From Nocardioides panacisoli (lineage in GTDB: Bacteria > Actinomycetota > Actinomycetes > Propionibacteriales > Nocardioidaceae), in contig NZ_CP080409.1 in assembly GCF_019448235.1 (NCBI RefSeq), positions 1,116,001 through 1,180,000 on the forward strand: a stretch of DNA of 64,000 nt, in the 5' to 3' direction. Numbering within the stretch: the stretch's first letter is position 1; every line of letters starts with the position of its first letter. The notes beneath the pieces are model-generated. The model was not told where the DNA came from, ran no database searches, and worked only from the letters and a program-made list of their open reading frames with translations. Position numbers and translations under genes: made by a program. Positions 1 through 11,325 of this stretch are shown piece after piece.

Positions 1-49
1 GCGCGGGACGGAGGTCGGCGACGGGGACGGCGAGGGCTTCCTCAGTCAT
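1..49 (-). CDS. scpB: Start of ScpB-like protein (partial, cut by window edge)
   Basis: Only 16 codons are visible, reading MTEEALAVPVADLRPA from an ATG at 49. The gene runs off the left edge of the window. It overlaps the end of scpA by 8 bases. In most bacteria the gene directly after scpA is scpB, the winged-helix partner of the SMC-ScpA kleisin complex. The name rests on this position alone, because the visible residues carry no diagnostic motif. Confidence 0.6.
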   Translation of the reverse strand, partial: MTEEALAVPVADLRPA

Positions 50-968
50 CGTGGTTCTCCTGCTCGGGGTCGTGCGTGGGCACGTCGTCGGGTGCGGGGG
101 CGTCGTCGGGCGCGGGCGTCCCGTCGAACTCGTCGGTGATCTCGATCTCCTGGTCCTCGCCACCGGTCCACCGGACGGTGAGCTCGCCCAGGGCGGAGAC
201 CTGGTCGAAGGCGACCGCGCCCTCCCGGAAGAGCTCGAGCAGGGAGAGGAAGCGCGCCACCGTGGTCAAGGTGTCCGGTGAGTCGCCGCACAGCGCACGG
301 AAGGTCATCGTGCCCTGCCGGCGCAACCGGTCCATCACGACCACGCCCTGCTCGCGGACGCTGACGGCCGGCGCGTGCAGGTGCTGGAGGGTGAAGGGGT
401 CCTCGGGCTTGGGCGCGAGCGCGTTGGCCGCCAGGTCGGCGAACTGGTCCAGGCCGATGCCGATGAGCACCTCGGGCAGGAGCCCGGCGAACCGCTCGTC
501 GAGCCCGACCGAGCGGGGGTGGCGTCGGCCCTCGGCCACCAGTCGCTCGTCGAAGACCGCCGCGATCTCCTTGTAGGCGCGGTACTGCAGCAGTCGCGCG
601 AAGAGGAGGTCGCGCGCCTCGAGGAGCGCGAGGTCCTCCTCGTCCTCCACGTCGCCCGCGGGCAGCAGCCGGGCCGCCTTGAGGTCGAGCAGGGTGGCCG
701 CGACGAGGAGGAAGTTGGTGGTCTCCTCCAGGCCCTCGTCGCTGTCGGTCCCGCGTGCCTTCACGTGGGCGATGAACTCGTCGGTGACCTTGGAGAGGGC
801 GACCTCGGTGATGTCCAGCTTGTGCTTGGAGATCAGGCTGAGCAGGAGGTCGAAGGGGCCCTCGAAGTTGTCCAGGCGTACGGCGAAGCCGCTGTGCTCC
901 TCGGCGGGAGGCTGGTCCCCCTCAGGCAGGGGTGGCGGCTCGGTGGTCACCGCAGCATCATTGCTCAC
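42..968 (-). CDS. scpA: Segregation and condensation protein A
   Basis: ScpA is the kleisin subunit that bridges SMC heads in bacterial condensin, on the nucleoid. The kleisin N-terminal signature is clear at about residues 28-60: FAVRLDNFEGPFDLLLSLIS followed by KHKLDITEVALSKVTDEFI. The C-terminal winged-helix part lies near residues 200-260. The protein has 308 residues, slightly long for the family because of an acidic, Pro/Asp-rich tail. The GTG start at 968 overlaps the end of the preceding small gene by 11 bases, and the scpA stop overlaps the next start. The order parA, small gene, scpA, scpB suggests one segregation operon. Confidence 0.95.
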   Translation of the reverse strand: MSNDAAVTTEPPPLPEGDQPPAEEHSGFAVRLDNFEGPFDLLLSLISKHKLDITEVALSKVTDEFIAHVKARGTDSDEGLEETTNFLLVAATLLDLKAARLLPAGDVEDEEDLALLEARDLLFARLLQYRAYKEIAAVFDERLVAEGRRHPRSVGLDERFAGLLPEVLIGIGLDQFADLAANALAPKPEDPFTLQHLHAPAVSVREQGVVVMDRLRRQGTMTFRALCGDSPDTLTTVARFLSLLELFREGAVAFDQVSALGELTVRWTGGEDQEIEITDEFDGTPAPDDAPAPDDVPTHDPEQENHDD

Positions 969-1308
969 GCAGTCGCCTGACCAGCGCGGAGTCCTCCCCG
1001 TGCGCCTCGAACTCCTCCAGCACCAGGTGCAGCGCCTCGCGCACCAGGCGTCCGCGGTCCACGGTCAGGCCGTGGCCCCCACGCAGCTGGAGGCGGGTCT
1101 GCTCGATCTCCATCAGCTCGGCGGAGGTGACGTAGACCGTCATCTTCTCGTCGTGGCGGATCCGTCCGCTGGCCCGCTTCTTCGCGGTGGACGTCTCCTC
1201 GGCCGGTGCGGGCTCGTCGGGGACGGCGCGCACCCGCGCCGGGGCGGGCTGCTCGCCGTCGGCGCCGCCGGTGGGCCGGAACAGGTCGTCGGCCGTGGGC
1301 ATGCTCAC
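958..1308 (-). CDS. Small basic DNA-binding-like protein next to ParA
   Basis: The product has 116 residues from a GTG at 1308 whose GTGA overlaps the parA stop; an ATG two codons later (1302) is the alternative start. The first 40 residues are Pro/Ala/Glu-rich and probably disordered. The rest begins with RIRHDEKMTVYVTSAELMEIE and continues as two helices. This resembles a ribbon-helix-helix fold: one short beta strand, then two helices. That fold is an inference from pattern, not a family match. Tight coupling to parA suggests a partner or regulator in chromosome segregation. No canonical ParB motif is present. Confidence 0.8.
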   Translation of the reverse strand: MSMPTADDLFRPTGGADGEQPAPARVRAVPDEPAPAEETSTAKKRASGRIRHDEKMTVYVTSAELMEIEQTRLQLRGGHGLTVDRGRLVREALHLVLEEFEAHGEDSALVRRLREQ

Positions 1309-2357
1309 GCGTCGAGGCACCGCAGGGACACCTCCTTCGCCAGGTCGCGGTAGGCGTCGGCGCCCGCCGACGTGCCCGCGTAGGTGGTGATCGGCTCGCC
1401 GGCAACGGTGGAGTCGGAGAACTTCACCGTCCGGCGGATGACGGTGTGGAAGACCTTGTCGCCCCAGGCGTCGACGAGTCGCTCGAGCACCTCGCGGCCG
1501 TGGAGGGTGCGTCCGTCGAACATGGTGCCCAGGACGCCGTCGATCTCCAGGTCGGGGTTGAGGCGCTCGGTCACCTTGTCGATGGTGTTCTTCAGCAGCG
1601 CCACGCCACGCAGCGCGAAGTACTCGCACTCCAGCGGCACGATGACGCCGTGGGACGCCGTCAGGGCGTTGACCGTCAGCAGGCCGAGCGAGGGCTGGCA
1701 GTCGATGAGGATGACGTCGTAGTCCGCGGAGGCCTTGCGCAGCACCCGCTGCAGGGTCTGCTCGCGTGCGACCTCGTGCACCAGCTGCACCTCGGCCGCC
1801 GAGAGGTCGATGTTGGAGGGCAGCAGGTCCACGCCCTCGACACCGGAGGGCACCACGACGTCGTCGATGGTCACCTCGCGGTCCATGAGCAGGTTGTAGA
1901 TCGTCAGGTCCATCTCGTGGGGGTTCAGGCCCAGCCCCACCGAGAGCGACCCCTGGGGGTCGAAGTCGACCAGCAGCACCTTGCGGCCGTACTCGGCCAG
2001 CGACGCCCCCAGGTTGATGGTCGTCGTGGTCTTGCCCACGCCGCCCTTCTGGTTGCACATGGAGATGATGCGGGCGGGACCGTGCTCGGTCAGCGGCGGC
2101 GGGACGGGCAGGTCGGGCATCGGGCGCCCGGTCGGCCCGAGCTTCACCTCCGAGTCGGCCGGTGCCTCGCTGCCCGCGTGGTCCTCGACCTCGGTCGTCG
2201 CGGCGGGCTCGGCCGGCGCCGGCGCCTCGACCCGGTCGGCAGTGGGCGTGGGGAACTTCAGCGGGGCTCCCGGCTCGTCGGCCCCCGGTGCCGACGGGGT
2301 CGGCGTCCGTGGGGGCATGTCGGGTGCGTGGGAGCCTGAGAAGTATCCGCCGATCAT
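1305..2357 (-). CDS. parA: ParA/Soj-family chromosome partitioning ATPase
   Basis: This is a MinD/ParA-type P-loop ATPase that works with ParB-like partners on the nucleoid. The deviant Walker A motif KGGVGKTTTT follows CNQ near residue 110. Switch I (VDFDPQGSLS) and Walker B (VILIDCQPSLG) follow in normal order. An unusual N-terminal extension of about 85 residues, rich in Pro, Ala and Glu, precedes the ATPase domain. I prefer the ATG at 2357, which has GAGGTGAGG just upstream; a GTG at 2366 is in frame but lacks a ribosome site. This copy is linked to scpA and xerD, as is common in actinobacteria, rather than to parB near the origin. Confidence 0.93.
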   Translation of the reverse strand: MIGGYFSGSHAPDMPPRTPTPSAPGADEPGAPLKFPTPTADRVEAPAPAEPAATTEVEDHAGSEAPADSEVKLGPTGRPMPDLPVPPPLTEHGPARIISMCNQKGGVGKTTTTINLGASLAEYGRKVLLVDFDPQGSLSVGLGLNPHEMDLTIYNLLMDREVTIDDVVVPSGVEGVDLLPSNIDLSAAEVQLVHEVAREQTLQRVLRKASADYDVILIDCQPSLGLLTVNALTASHGVIVPLECEYFALRGVALLKNTIDKVTERLNPDLEIDGVLGTMFDGRTLHGREVLERLVDAWGDKVFHTVIRRTVKFSDSTVAGEPITTYAGTSAGADAYRDLAKEVSLRCLDA

Positions 2358-2421
2358 CTGCCTCACCTCGTGTGCGGGTTGCTGTCAGGGGCGAGTCAAC
2401 TATGTCGCCGTGTCGACATTT

Positions 2422-2563
2422 CGCAGACACGCCGAGGAGCGGCTGCGGAGTCGGAGCGAGGGACGAGGTCCGGCGGAGCAACGCACCGCACGGCGTGGCA
2501 CCAACCAGCGCAGACACGCCGAGGAGCGGCTGCGGAGTCGGAGCGAGGGACGAGGTCCGGCGG
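2422..2563. repeat. Two exact 55-bp direct repeats, 87 bp apart
   Basis: Positions 2422-2476 and 2509-2563 are identical over 55 bases, with 32 unrelated bases between them. Each unit begins CGCAGACACGCCGAGGAGCG and ends GACGAGGTCCGGCGG. The second copy stops three bases before the helicase stop codon at 2566. The array therefore fills the gap between the helicase and parA and covers most of the non-coding space there. I find no clean hairpin inside a unit. The unit could be a member of an interspersed intergenic repeat family. Confidence 0.9.
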
Positions 2564-2565
2564 GT

Positions 2566-5079
2566 TCAGCCGCCCAGGCACCGCAGCGCGGTGGTGCGGA
2601 CGACGGCCTCGCCCGCGAGGTCCGATGCGTCGGGGTCGACGACGGCCTCGATCACCCAGTCGTGGTGGCCCTCGGGGTCGTGCAGGGTCTGCACGACCTC
2701 CCAGGTGTCGCGGTCGAGGCGGAACAGGTCGGGGCCGCGGGCGTCGGCATCGGTGCGGACCTCGTCGTGCTCGGCGTAGTACTCCTCCAGTGCGGCGTCC
2801 CACTGGTCGCGGGTGAAGGTGGGGTCCTCCTCCAGTGCGGCGAGACCGTCGACGTCGTCGCGGGCGGCGAGCTCCACCCGGCGCCACAGGGCGTTGCGGA
2901 CCATCACCTCGAACACGCGCCCCTGCTGCGAGAGCGGCCGCGGCGGGGGCGGCGGTTCGTGGGCGGCCACCGCGCGCCCGGCGTGGGTGGGATCCAGGAG
3001 GGCCTCCCACTCGTCCAGCAGCGAGGAGTCGACCTGCCGGACGGTCTCCCCGAGCCACTCCACGAGGGTGTCCAGCTCCTCGGTGCGGCGCGACTCCGGC
3101 ACCGTCTGGCGCAGGGCGCGGTAGGCGTCGGTGAGGTAGCGCAGCACCAGGCCCTCGGACCGCGCGACCTGGTAGCGGGAGACGAGGTCGGTGAACCCCA
3201 TCCCCTGCTCCCACATCTCGCGCAGGACCGACTTCGGCGAGAGCGCCTCGGGTGGGATCCACGGATGGGTCTCGCGGTAGGTCTCGAACAGCGGGTCGAG
3301 CAGCTCGGCCAGGGGCTCGGGCCAGCTGATCTCCTCGACGATCTCCATCCGCTCGTCGTACTCGACGCCGTCGGCCTTCAGCTCGGCGATCGCCTCGCCC
3401 CGTGCCGCGTGCCGCTGTGCCATCAGCAGGGGCCGCGGGGCCTCCAGCACCGCCTCGACGACCGAGACGAGGTCGAGGGTGTAGGTCGCGGACTCCGGGT
3501 CGAGCAGGTCGAAGACCTCGAGCGCGAAGTGCGCGAGCGGCTGGTTCAGTGCGAAGTCCTCCGGCAGCGCCTCGGTCAGCACGTAGCGCCGCCCGTGCTC
3601 GTCCACCTCCTCCAGCCGGGTGAGGACGCCGGAGGCGACGAGCGTGCGCGCGAGGCGTACGGCGCGCGTGGCCAGACGCCGCTGGCTGCGCCGGTCCTCG
3701 TGGTTGTCGGTGAGGATGCGCCGCAGCACCGGGAAGGCGTCCTCCTCGCGGGAGACGACGTTGATCAGCATCGCGTTGTCGACCTTCATCTGCGACGAGA
3801 GGCGCTCCGGCTCGCCCCGCACCAGCTTCTCGAAGGTCGCCTCGGTCCACACCACCGTGCCCTCGGGCGGCTTCTTCAGGTTGGCCCTGGACTTGTTCTT
3901 GCCGCCCTTGGCGTTCTTGGCGGCCGCCTTGGCCTTGGCCTTCTCGTTGTCGATGACGTGCTCGGGTGCCTGGACGACCACCGTCCCGCGCGTGTCGTAG
4001 CCGGCGCGGCCGGCGCGCCCGGCGATCTGCAGGAACTCCCGCGTGCGCAGCACTCGCTGCTTTCGGCCGTCGAACTTCGCCAGCCCGGTGAAGAGCACCG
4101 TGCGGATCGGCACGTTGATGCCCACCCCCAGGGTGTCGGTGCCGCAGATGACGGTGAGCAGGCCGGCCTGGGCGAGCTGCTCGACCAAGCGTCGGTAGCG
4201 CGGCAGCATCCCGGCGTGGTGCACCCCGATGCCGCGACGGAGCAGCTGGGACAGGGTCTTGCCGAACCCAGCGGCGAACCGTACGCCGGCCAGTCGGGCC
4301 GCGATCTCGTCCTTGGTCGCGGCGCCGTCCACGCCCGGTGCGAGCTTGCGCCCCTCGAAGCCGCTCTTGAGCAGCGACGTTGCGTGCTCGACGGCGGCCG
4401 CCTGGGTGAAGTGGACGACGTAGACGGGCGCCTCGCCCTCGGTCACCAGTTCCTCGAGCTTGTCCGGCAGCGGCGTGAGGGACCAGTCGAAGCTGAGCGG
4501 CACCGGCCGCTCGGCGCGGTCGACGACCGCGGTCTCGCGCCCGTTGCGCCGGGTCAGGTCCCGTGCGAGCGCGGTCGTGTCGCCCAGGGTGGCCGACATC
4601 AGCAGGTGTTGGGCCTGCGGCAGCTCCAGCAGCGGGACCTGCCAGGCCCAGCCCCGGCCGGGCTCGCCGTAGAAGTGGAACTCGTCCATGACCACGAGGC
4701 CCACGTCGGCGGCATCGCCCTCGCGCAGCGCGATGTTGGCCAGCACCTCGGCGGTGCAGCAGATGACCGGGGCGTCCGCGTTGACGGCGACGTCGCCGGT
4801 GAGCATGCCGACGTCGTCGGCGCCCAGCACGTCGATGAGCTCGAAGAACTTCTCACTCACCAACGCCTTGATCGGAGCGGTGTAGAACGCGACCCGGTCC
4901 TCGGCCATCGCCCCCATCACCGCGGCCAGCGCGACCAGCGACTTGCCGGAGCCGGTCGGGGTGGCGAGCACGACGTTGTTGCCCGACAGCAGCTCGAGGA
5001 CCGCCTCCTCCTGGTGGGGGTAGAGGTCGAGCCCGCGTGCCTCGGTGTGGGCGAGGAACCGGTCGTAGGCCTCCGACAT
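2566..5079 (-). CDS. DEAD/DEAH-box helicase with DUF3516-like C-terminus
   Basis: This is a superfamily 2 RNA/DNA helicase of 837 residues. Visible motifs are a Q-like region (YPHQEEAV), Walker A ATPTGSGKS at about residues 39-47, DEFH for motif II near 130, SATL for motif III, and a motif VI-like IAGRAGRAGYD near 355. A Lys/Ala-rich linker (AKAKAAAKNAKGGKNKS) follows, then a long helical C-terminal region matching what I recall of DUF3516 actinobacterial helicases. The ATG at 5079 has GGAGG four bases upstream and shares one base with the xerD stop (TGATG). Its substrate is unknown; the family is related to Ski2-like helicases. Confidence 0.88.
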   Translation of the reverse strand: MSEAYDRFLAHTEARGLDLYPHQEEAVLELLSGNNVVLATPTGSGKSLVALAAVMGAMAEDRVAFYTAPIKALVSEKFFELIDVLGADDVGMLTGDVAVNADAPVICCTAEVLANIALREGDAADVGLVVMDEFHFYGEPGRGWAWQVPLLELPQAQHLLMSATLGDTTALARDLTRRNGRETAVVDRAERPVPLSFDWSLTPLPDKLEELVTEGEAPVYVVHFTQAAAVEHATSLLKSGFEGRKLAPGVDGAATKDEIAARLAGVRFAAGFGKTLSQLLRRGIGVHHAGMLPRYRRLVEQLAQAGLLTVICGTDTLGVGINVPIRTVLFTGLAKFDGRKQRVLRTREFLQIAGRAGRAGYDTRGTVVVQAPEHVIDNEKAKAKAAAKNAKGGKNKSRANLKKPPEGTVVWTEATFEKLVRGEPERLSSQMKVDNAMLINVVSREEDAFPVLRRILTDNHEDRRSQRRLATRAVRLARTLVASGVLTRLEEVDEHGRRYVLTEALPEDFALNQPLAHFALEVFDLLDPESATYTLDLVSVVEAVLEAPRPLLMAQRHAARGEAIAELKADGVEYDERMEIVEEISWPEPLAELLDPLFETYRETHPWIPPEALSPKSVLREMWEQGMGFTDLVSRYQVARSEGLVLRYLTDAYRALRQTVPESRRTEELDTLVEWLGETVRQVDSSLLDEWEALLDPTHAGRAVAAHEPPPPPRPLSQQGRVFEVMVRNALWRRVELAARDDVDGLAALEEDPTFTRDQWDAALEEYYAEHDEVRTDADARGPDLFRLDRDTWEVVQTLHDPEGHHDWVIEAVVDPDASDLAGEAVVRTTALRCLGG

Positions 5080-6062
5080 CAGTCCTCCCGCGCCCGCGGG
5101 TGGGCCGTGGCGAAGACCTCGCGGAGGTTGTCCACGGTGACCAGGGTGTAGACCTGCGTGGTGGTCACCGACGCGTGGCCCAGGAGCTCCTGCACCACCC
5201 GCACGTCAGCGCCCCCGTCGAGGAGGTGGGTCGCGAAGGAGTGGCGGAGCGTGTGCGGCGACACGTCCCGGGTGACGCCGGCGCGGTCCGCCGCCTTCAC
5301 CAGCACCGACCAGGCCGACTGTCGCGACAGCCGGCCGCCCCGGGCGTTGAGGAACAGGGCTCCCCCGGCCGTGCTGCTGGTCGCCGCGGCGGCGAGTGCG
5401 GGGCGTCCGCGGACGACGTACGCCGAGAGCGCGTCGCGGGCGTAGGACCCGATGGGCACGATCCGCTCCTTGCTCCCCTTGCCCCGCAGCAGGACGGTGC
5501 CGGCCGCACCGTGGTCACTGTCCTCACCGGTGAGGTCGGCGACGTCGTCGAGGTCGAGCCCGACCGCCTCCGAGATGCGGGCACCGGTGCCGTAGAGGAC
5601 CTCCAGCAGGGCGCGGTCGCGCAGTGCCAGCGTGGTGTCGGGAGCGCCCGCGGCATCGAGGATCGCCTCGACGTCGGACAGCGGCAGCGCCTTCGGCAGC
5701 CGCTTGGCCGGCGAGGGCGGCTTGACCGCGGCAGCCGGGTCGGCCGCGGCCAGGCCGTCGGCGACGGCGAACTTGTGGAAGCCCCGCACCGCCACGACCG
5801 TGCGCGCGGCGGAGGACGCGCTCAGGGCGGGGTGCTCGGCGTCGCCCTCGCGCAGCCACACCAGGAAGTCGGTGACCGTGGTCTCGGTGACCCCGTCGAG
5901 GTCGCCGATGCCGGCGTCGGCGAGGAACTGCCGGTAGCGGCGGAGGTCGCGGCGGTAGGAGGTCAGCGTGTTCTTCGCCAGCCCCTTCTCGATGCCGAGG
6001 TGGTCCAGATAGGTCCGGACCGCCCGGTCGATCGGCCCGGGACCGGCGTGGGTCTCGGTCAC
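5079..6062 (-). CDS. xerD: Tyrosine recombinase XerD
   Basis: XerD, with XerC, resolves chromosome dimers at dif during division. The 327-residue product has the SAM-like core-binding domain ([11 protein letters not shown]...[13 protein letters not shown]) and the catalytic domain. All catalytic residues are visible: Arg in GARISE, Lys in GKGSKERI, His and Arg in HTLRHSF, His in LLGHAS, and the nucleophilic Tyr in TTTQVYT. I start at the GTG at 6062, which forms a GTGA overlap with the ald stop; upstream extension reads through ald in another frame. Linkage to parA and scpAB fits host Xer function rather than a phage integrase. Confidence 0.94.
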   Translation of the reverse strand: MTETHAGPGPIDRAVRTYLDHLGIEKGLAKNTLTSYRRDLRRYRQFLADAGIGDLDGVTETTVTDFLVWLREGDAEHPALSASSAARTVVAVRGFHKFAVADGLAAADPAAAVKPPSPAKRLPKALPLSDVEAILDAAGAPDTTLALRDRALLEVLYGTGARISEAVGLDLDDVADLTGEDSDHGAAGTVLLRGKGSKERIVPIGSYARDALSAYVVRGRPALAAAATSSTAGGALFLNARGGRLSRQSAWSVLVKAADRAGVTRDVSPHTLRHSFATHLLDGGADVRVVQELLGHASVTTTQVYTLVTVDNLREVFATAHPRARED

Positions 6063-7180
6063 GACGGGGCCAGTGCCTCCTCGAGACCGATCGCGTCGAT
6101 GCCCACGGCCGCGCCGACCGGCGCGTTCGTGAGCTGTCCGGCGTGGGTGTTGAGGCCCAGCGCGAGGCTCTGGTCGTCGCTGCAGGCCTGGCGCCACCCC
6201 TTGCCCGCCAACGCGATGACGTAGGGCAGCGTGGCGTTGGTCAGCGCGTAGGTGGAGGTGTTGGGCACCGCACCCGGCATGTTGGCCACGCAGTAGAACG
6301 TCGACCCGTGCACGGTGTAGGTGGGGTCGTCGTGGGTGGTGGGCCGGGAGTCCTCGAAGCAGCCCCCCTGGTCCACCGCGACGTCGACCAGCACCGAGCC
6401 CGGCTTCATCCGCGAGACCAGGTCGTTGGTCACCAGCTTCGGCGCCTTCGCGCCGGGGATCAGCACCGCACCGATGACCAGGTCCGCCTGCGTGACCTGC
6501 TCCTGGATGGTGAGCGAGGTGGAGGCGAGGCCGTGCACGGCGTTGTGGTAGCGCCAGAACGACATCCGGAGCTTGTCCAGGTCGGTGTCGAGCAGGGTGA
6601 CGTCGGCCCCCATGCCCAGGGCGATGTTCGCGGCGTTCTGCCCGGCGACGCCGGCACCGATGACCACGACCTTGGCGTTGTGGACGCCACCGACGCCGCC
6701 CATCAGCACGCCGCGTCCACCGTGGGCCTTCATCAACGAGTGCGCCCCGACCTGGGGTGCGAGGCAGCCGGCCACCTCCGACATCGGGTAGAGCAGCGGG
6801 AGCGCCCCCGAGGGGAGCTGCACCGTCTCGTAGGCGAGGGCGGTGACCTTGCGGTCGAGGAGCTCGCGGGTGAGCGCCTCGTCGGCCGCGAGGTGCAGGT
6901 AGGTGAAGAGCGTCTGCCCCTCCCGCATCCGGGCGTACTCCTCGGCGATGGGCTCCTTCACCTTGAGCACCATGTCAGCGCTCTCCCAGACCGCGTCGGC
7001 ATCTGGGAGGATCTGCGCGCCGGCCGCGACGTAGTCCTCGTCGCTGATGGCCGAGCCGACTCCGGCCCCCTGTTGGATGACGACCTCGTGCCCCTGCCCC
7101 GTCAGTTCGTGGACACCGATGGGCGTGATCGCCACGCGGTACTCGTGGACCTTCACCTCGGTGGGTACGCCGACCTTCAC
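6059..7180 (-). CDS. ald: Alanine dehydrogenase
   Basis: Alanine dehydrogenase interconverts L-alanine and pyruvate plus ammonia with NAD(H), in the cytoplasm. At 373 residues it has the usual family length. The N-terminus [20 protein letters not shown] contains the substrate-binding Arg. The catalytic Lys (VLKVKEP) and His (YLHLAAD) are present, and the Rossmann loop [18 protein letters not shown] lies near residue 175. The gene is coupled to xerD by a 4-base overlap, probably only through operon packing. It sits 33 bases after a Nudix gene. Confidence 0.96.
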   Translation of the reverse strand: MKVGVPTEVKVHEYRVAITPIGVHELTGQGHEVVIQQGAGVGSAISDEDYVAAGAQILPDADAVWESADMVLKVKEPIAEEYARMREGQTLFTYLHLAADEALTRELLDRKVTALAYETVQLPSGALPLLYPMSEVAGCLAPQVGAHSLMKAHGGRGVLMGGVGGVHNAKVVVIGAGVAGQNAANIALGMGADVTLLDTDLDKLRMSFWRYHNAVHGLASTSLTIQEQVTQADLVIGAVLIPGAKAPKLVTNDLVSRMKPGSVLVDVAVDQGGCFEDSRPTTHDDPTYTVHGSTFYCVANMPGAVPNTSTYALTNATLPYVIALAGKGWRQACSDDQSLALGLNTHAGQLTNAPVGAAVGIDAIGLEEALAPS

Positions 7181-7213
7181 TGGACCGATCCCTCCTCGCG
7201 ACTGCTGCGGACT

Positions 7214-9558
<2,345 letters not shown>

Positions 9559-11325
9559 TCATCGGCGCGCCGCAGCCCGATCGGGTCGTGCGACGTCGAG
9601 CAGCTCGCGGGCGTGGGCCAGCGCCGTCCCGGAGTCCTCCAGGCCGGCGAGCATGCGGGAGAGCTCACGCTCCCGTCCGCTGTCGTCGAGCGTGGTCAGT
9701 CCCGAGGACGTCACCGTCCCGTCGGAGGACTTGAGCACCACCACGTGCCGGTCGGCGTACGCCGCCACCTGCGGCAGGTGCGTGACGACCAACACCTGCG
9801 CGTGGCGCGCGAGCGCGGCGAGGCGGCGGCCGATCTCGACCGCGGCGGCGCCACCGACGCCGCTGTCGACCTCGTCGAAGACGAAGGTCGGCACCGGCGT
9901 GGTGTCGGCGAGGCACACCTCGACCGCGAGCATCACGCGGGAGAGCTCACCGCCGGAGGCGCCCTTGTGCAGTGGGCGGGGCTCACTGTCGGCGTTGGCG
10001 GCGAGCCGGAAGTCGACCTCGTCGATGCCGCTCCGGCCGAACCGGCACCACCGCTCCCCCACGCGGACGGCATCGGCGGGTGGTCGGTCGGGATCCTCGG
10101 GAGCGTCCACGCTCGTCTGCTCCACCGCCACGCTGACGCGGGCGTGCGGCATGGCCAACAGCGTCAGTTCCTCGCTCACCGCCGTGGAGAGGCGCTCGGC
10201 GGCGGCGGTGCGGACCGCGCTCAGCTCGGCCGCGACCGTGCCGAGGTCCTCCCGCAGGGCGCGGCGCCGCGTCCGCAGCTCCTCAATGCGGTCGTCGGTC
10301 GAGTCGAGGTCGAGGAGCTTGGCCGAGGATTCCTCGGCCCAGGCCAGCACGTCGGCGAGCGTCTCGCCGTACTTGCGGGTGAGTCCGGTCAGGGCCGCGC
10401 GGCGCTCGGAGATGGTGGCGAGCTGCTGGGGGTCGACCTCGATCCGGGCGGCGTAGGAGGCGACGTCGGCCGCGAGGTCGGACAGCAGGTAGGTGACCTC
10501 GGCCACCCGGTCGGCGAGTCCGTTCGCCTCCTCGTCGTGCTCGCGCACGCCGTCCAGGGCGGCCCGTGCCGCGGCGACCGCCGCGAGTGCGTCCGGGGCG
10601 CCCTCCTCGCTGGAGAGGGCCTCGCGGGCCTGCTCGGCGGCACCGCGCAGGTTGTCGGCGTTGCCCAGCCGGGCCTCGTCACGGGCGAGCTCGTCCTCCT
10701 CACCGGCCCGGGGTGCGAGCTCGGTGATCTCCTCGACCCCGAACCGCAGCAGGTCGGCCTCCCGGGCACGCTCCCGTGCGTTCTCCACGAGGTCCGCGAG
10801 GTGGGCCTCGACGTCGTGGAGCTCGCGGTGGACCGACCGGTAGCGGTCGAGCAGGTCGGCGGCCTCGGCACCGGCGTACCGGTCGAGCGCCTCGCGCTGC
10901 GTCTGCGCCTGGAGCAGCCGGTGCTGGTCGGACTGGCCGTGCACGGCCACCAGCGGCGCCGCGACGCCGGCCAGGGTGGCGATGGGGACGCTCGCGCCAC
11001 CGACGTAGGCGCGGGAACGCCCCTCGGCCGCGATGTTGCGGGCGAGCACGGCGTGGTCGTCCTCGACCTCGCCGCCGGCCTCCTCCACCGCATCGGCGAA
11101 GTCGGGCAGCCCCGCCGCGCGCACGATGCCCTCGACCCGCGCACGGGTGGCACCCGAGCGGACCGCGCCGCTGTCGGCGCGACCACCGAGCAACAGGCCC
11201 AGCGCCGTGACGACCATCGTCTTGCCGGCGCCGGTCTCACCGGTGATGACGGTGAGGCCGGGACCCAGCTCGAGCGTCGAGGAGTCGATGACGCCCAGCG
11301 AGCTGATCCGCAGCTCCTCGATCAT
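9559..11325 (-). CDS. recN: DNA repair protein RecN
   Basis: RecN is an SMC-like ATPase that gathers broken DNA ends for recombination repair. The 588-residue protein has Walker A GETGAGKTM near residue 30, long heptad-like helices in the middle, the ABC signature ASGGELSRVML, and Walker B VFDEVDSGVGG. The ATG at 11325 overlaps the nadK stop (ATGA), which sets the start; the longer upstream frame runs inside nadK. The order tlyA-nadK-recN is a conserved actinobacterial cluster. Confidence 0.96.
   Translation of the reverse strand: MIEELRISSLGVIDSSTLELGPGLTVITGETGAGKTMVVTALGLLLGGRADSGAVRSGATRARVEGIVRAAGLPDFADAVEEAGGEVEDDHAVLARNIAAEGRSRAYVGGASVPIATLAGVAAPLVAVHGQSDQHRLLQAQTQREALDRYAGAEAADLLDRYRSVHRELHDVEAHLADLVENARERAREADLLRFGVEEITELAPRAGEEDELARDEARLGNADNLRGAAEQAREALSSEEGAPDALAAVAAARAALDGVREHDEEANGLADRVAEVTYLLSDLAADVASYAARIEVDPQQLATISERRAALTGLTRKYGETLADVLAWAEESSAKLLDLDSTDDRIEELRTRRRALREDLGTVAAELSAVRTAAAERLSTAVSEELTLLAMPHARVSVAVEQTSVDAPEDPDRPPADAVRVGERWCRFGRSGIDEVDFRLAANADSEPRPLHKGASGGELSRVMLAVEVCLADTTPVPTFVFDEVDSGVGGAAAVEIGRRLAALARHAQVLVVTHLPQVAAYADRHVVVLKSSDGTVTSSGLTTLDDSGRERELSRMLAGLEDSGTALAHARELLDVARPDRAAARR

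Noticed and set aside
2422-2563. The 55-bp repeats as a CRISPR array
   Set aside because: There are only two units, they are longer than typical CRISPR repeats, and no cas gene is nearby.
1981-5151. A 1056-residue plus-strand open frame
   Set aside because: It lies opposite parA and the helicase, is Arg/Val/Gly-rich and has no motif. High-GC genes give long antisense frames.
5079-6062. XerD as integrase of a mobile element
   Set aside because: Neighbours are housekeeping genes, no attachment repeats or tRNA are present, and linkage to parA-scpAB fits host XerD.
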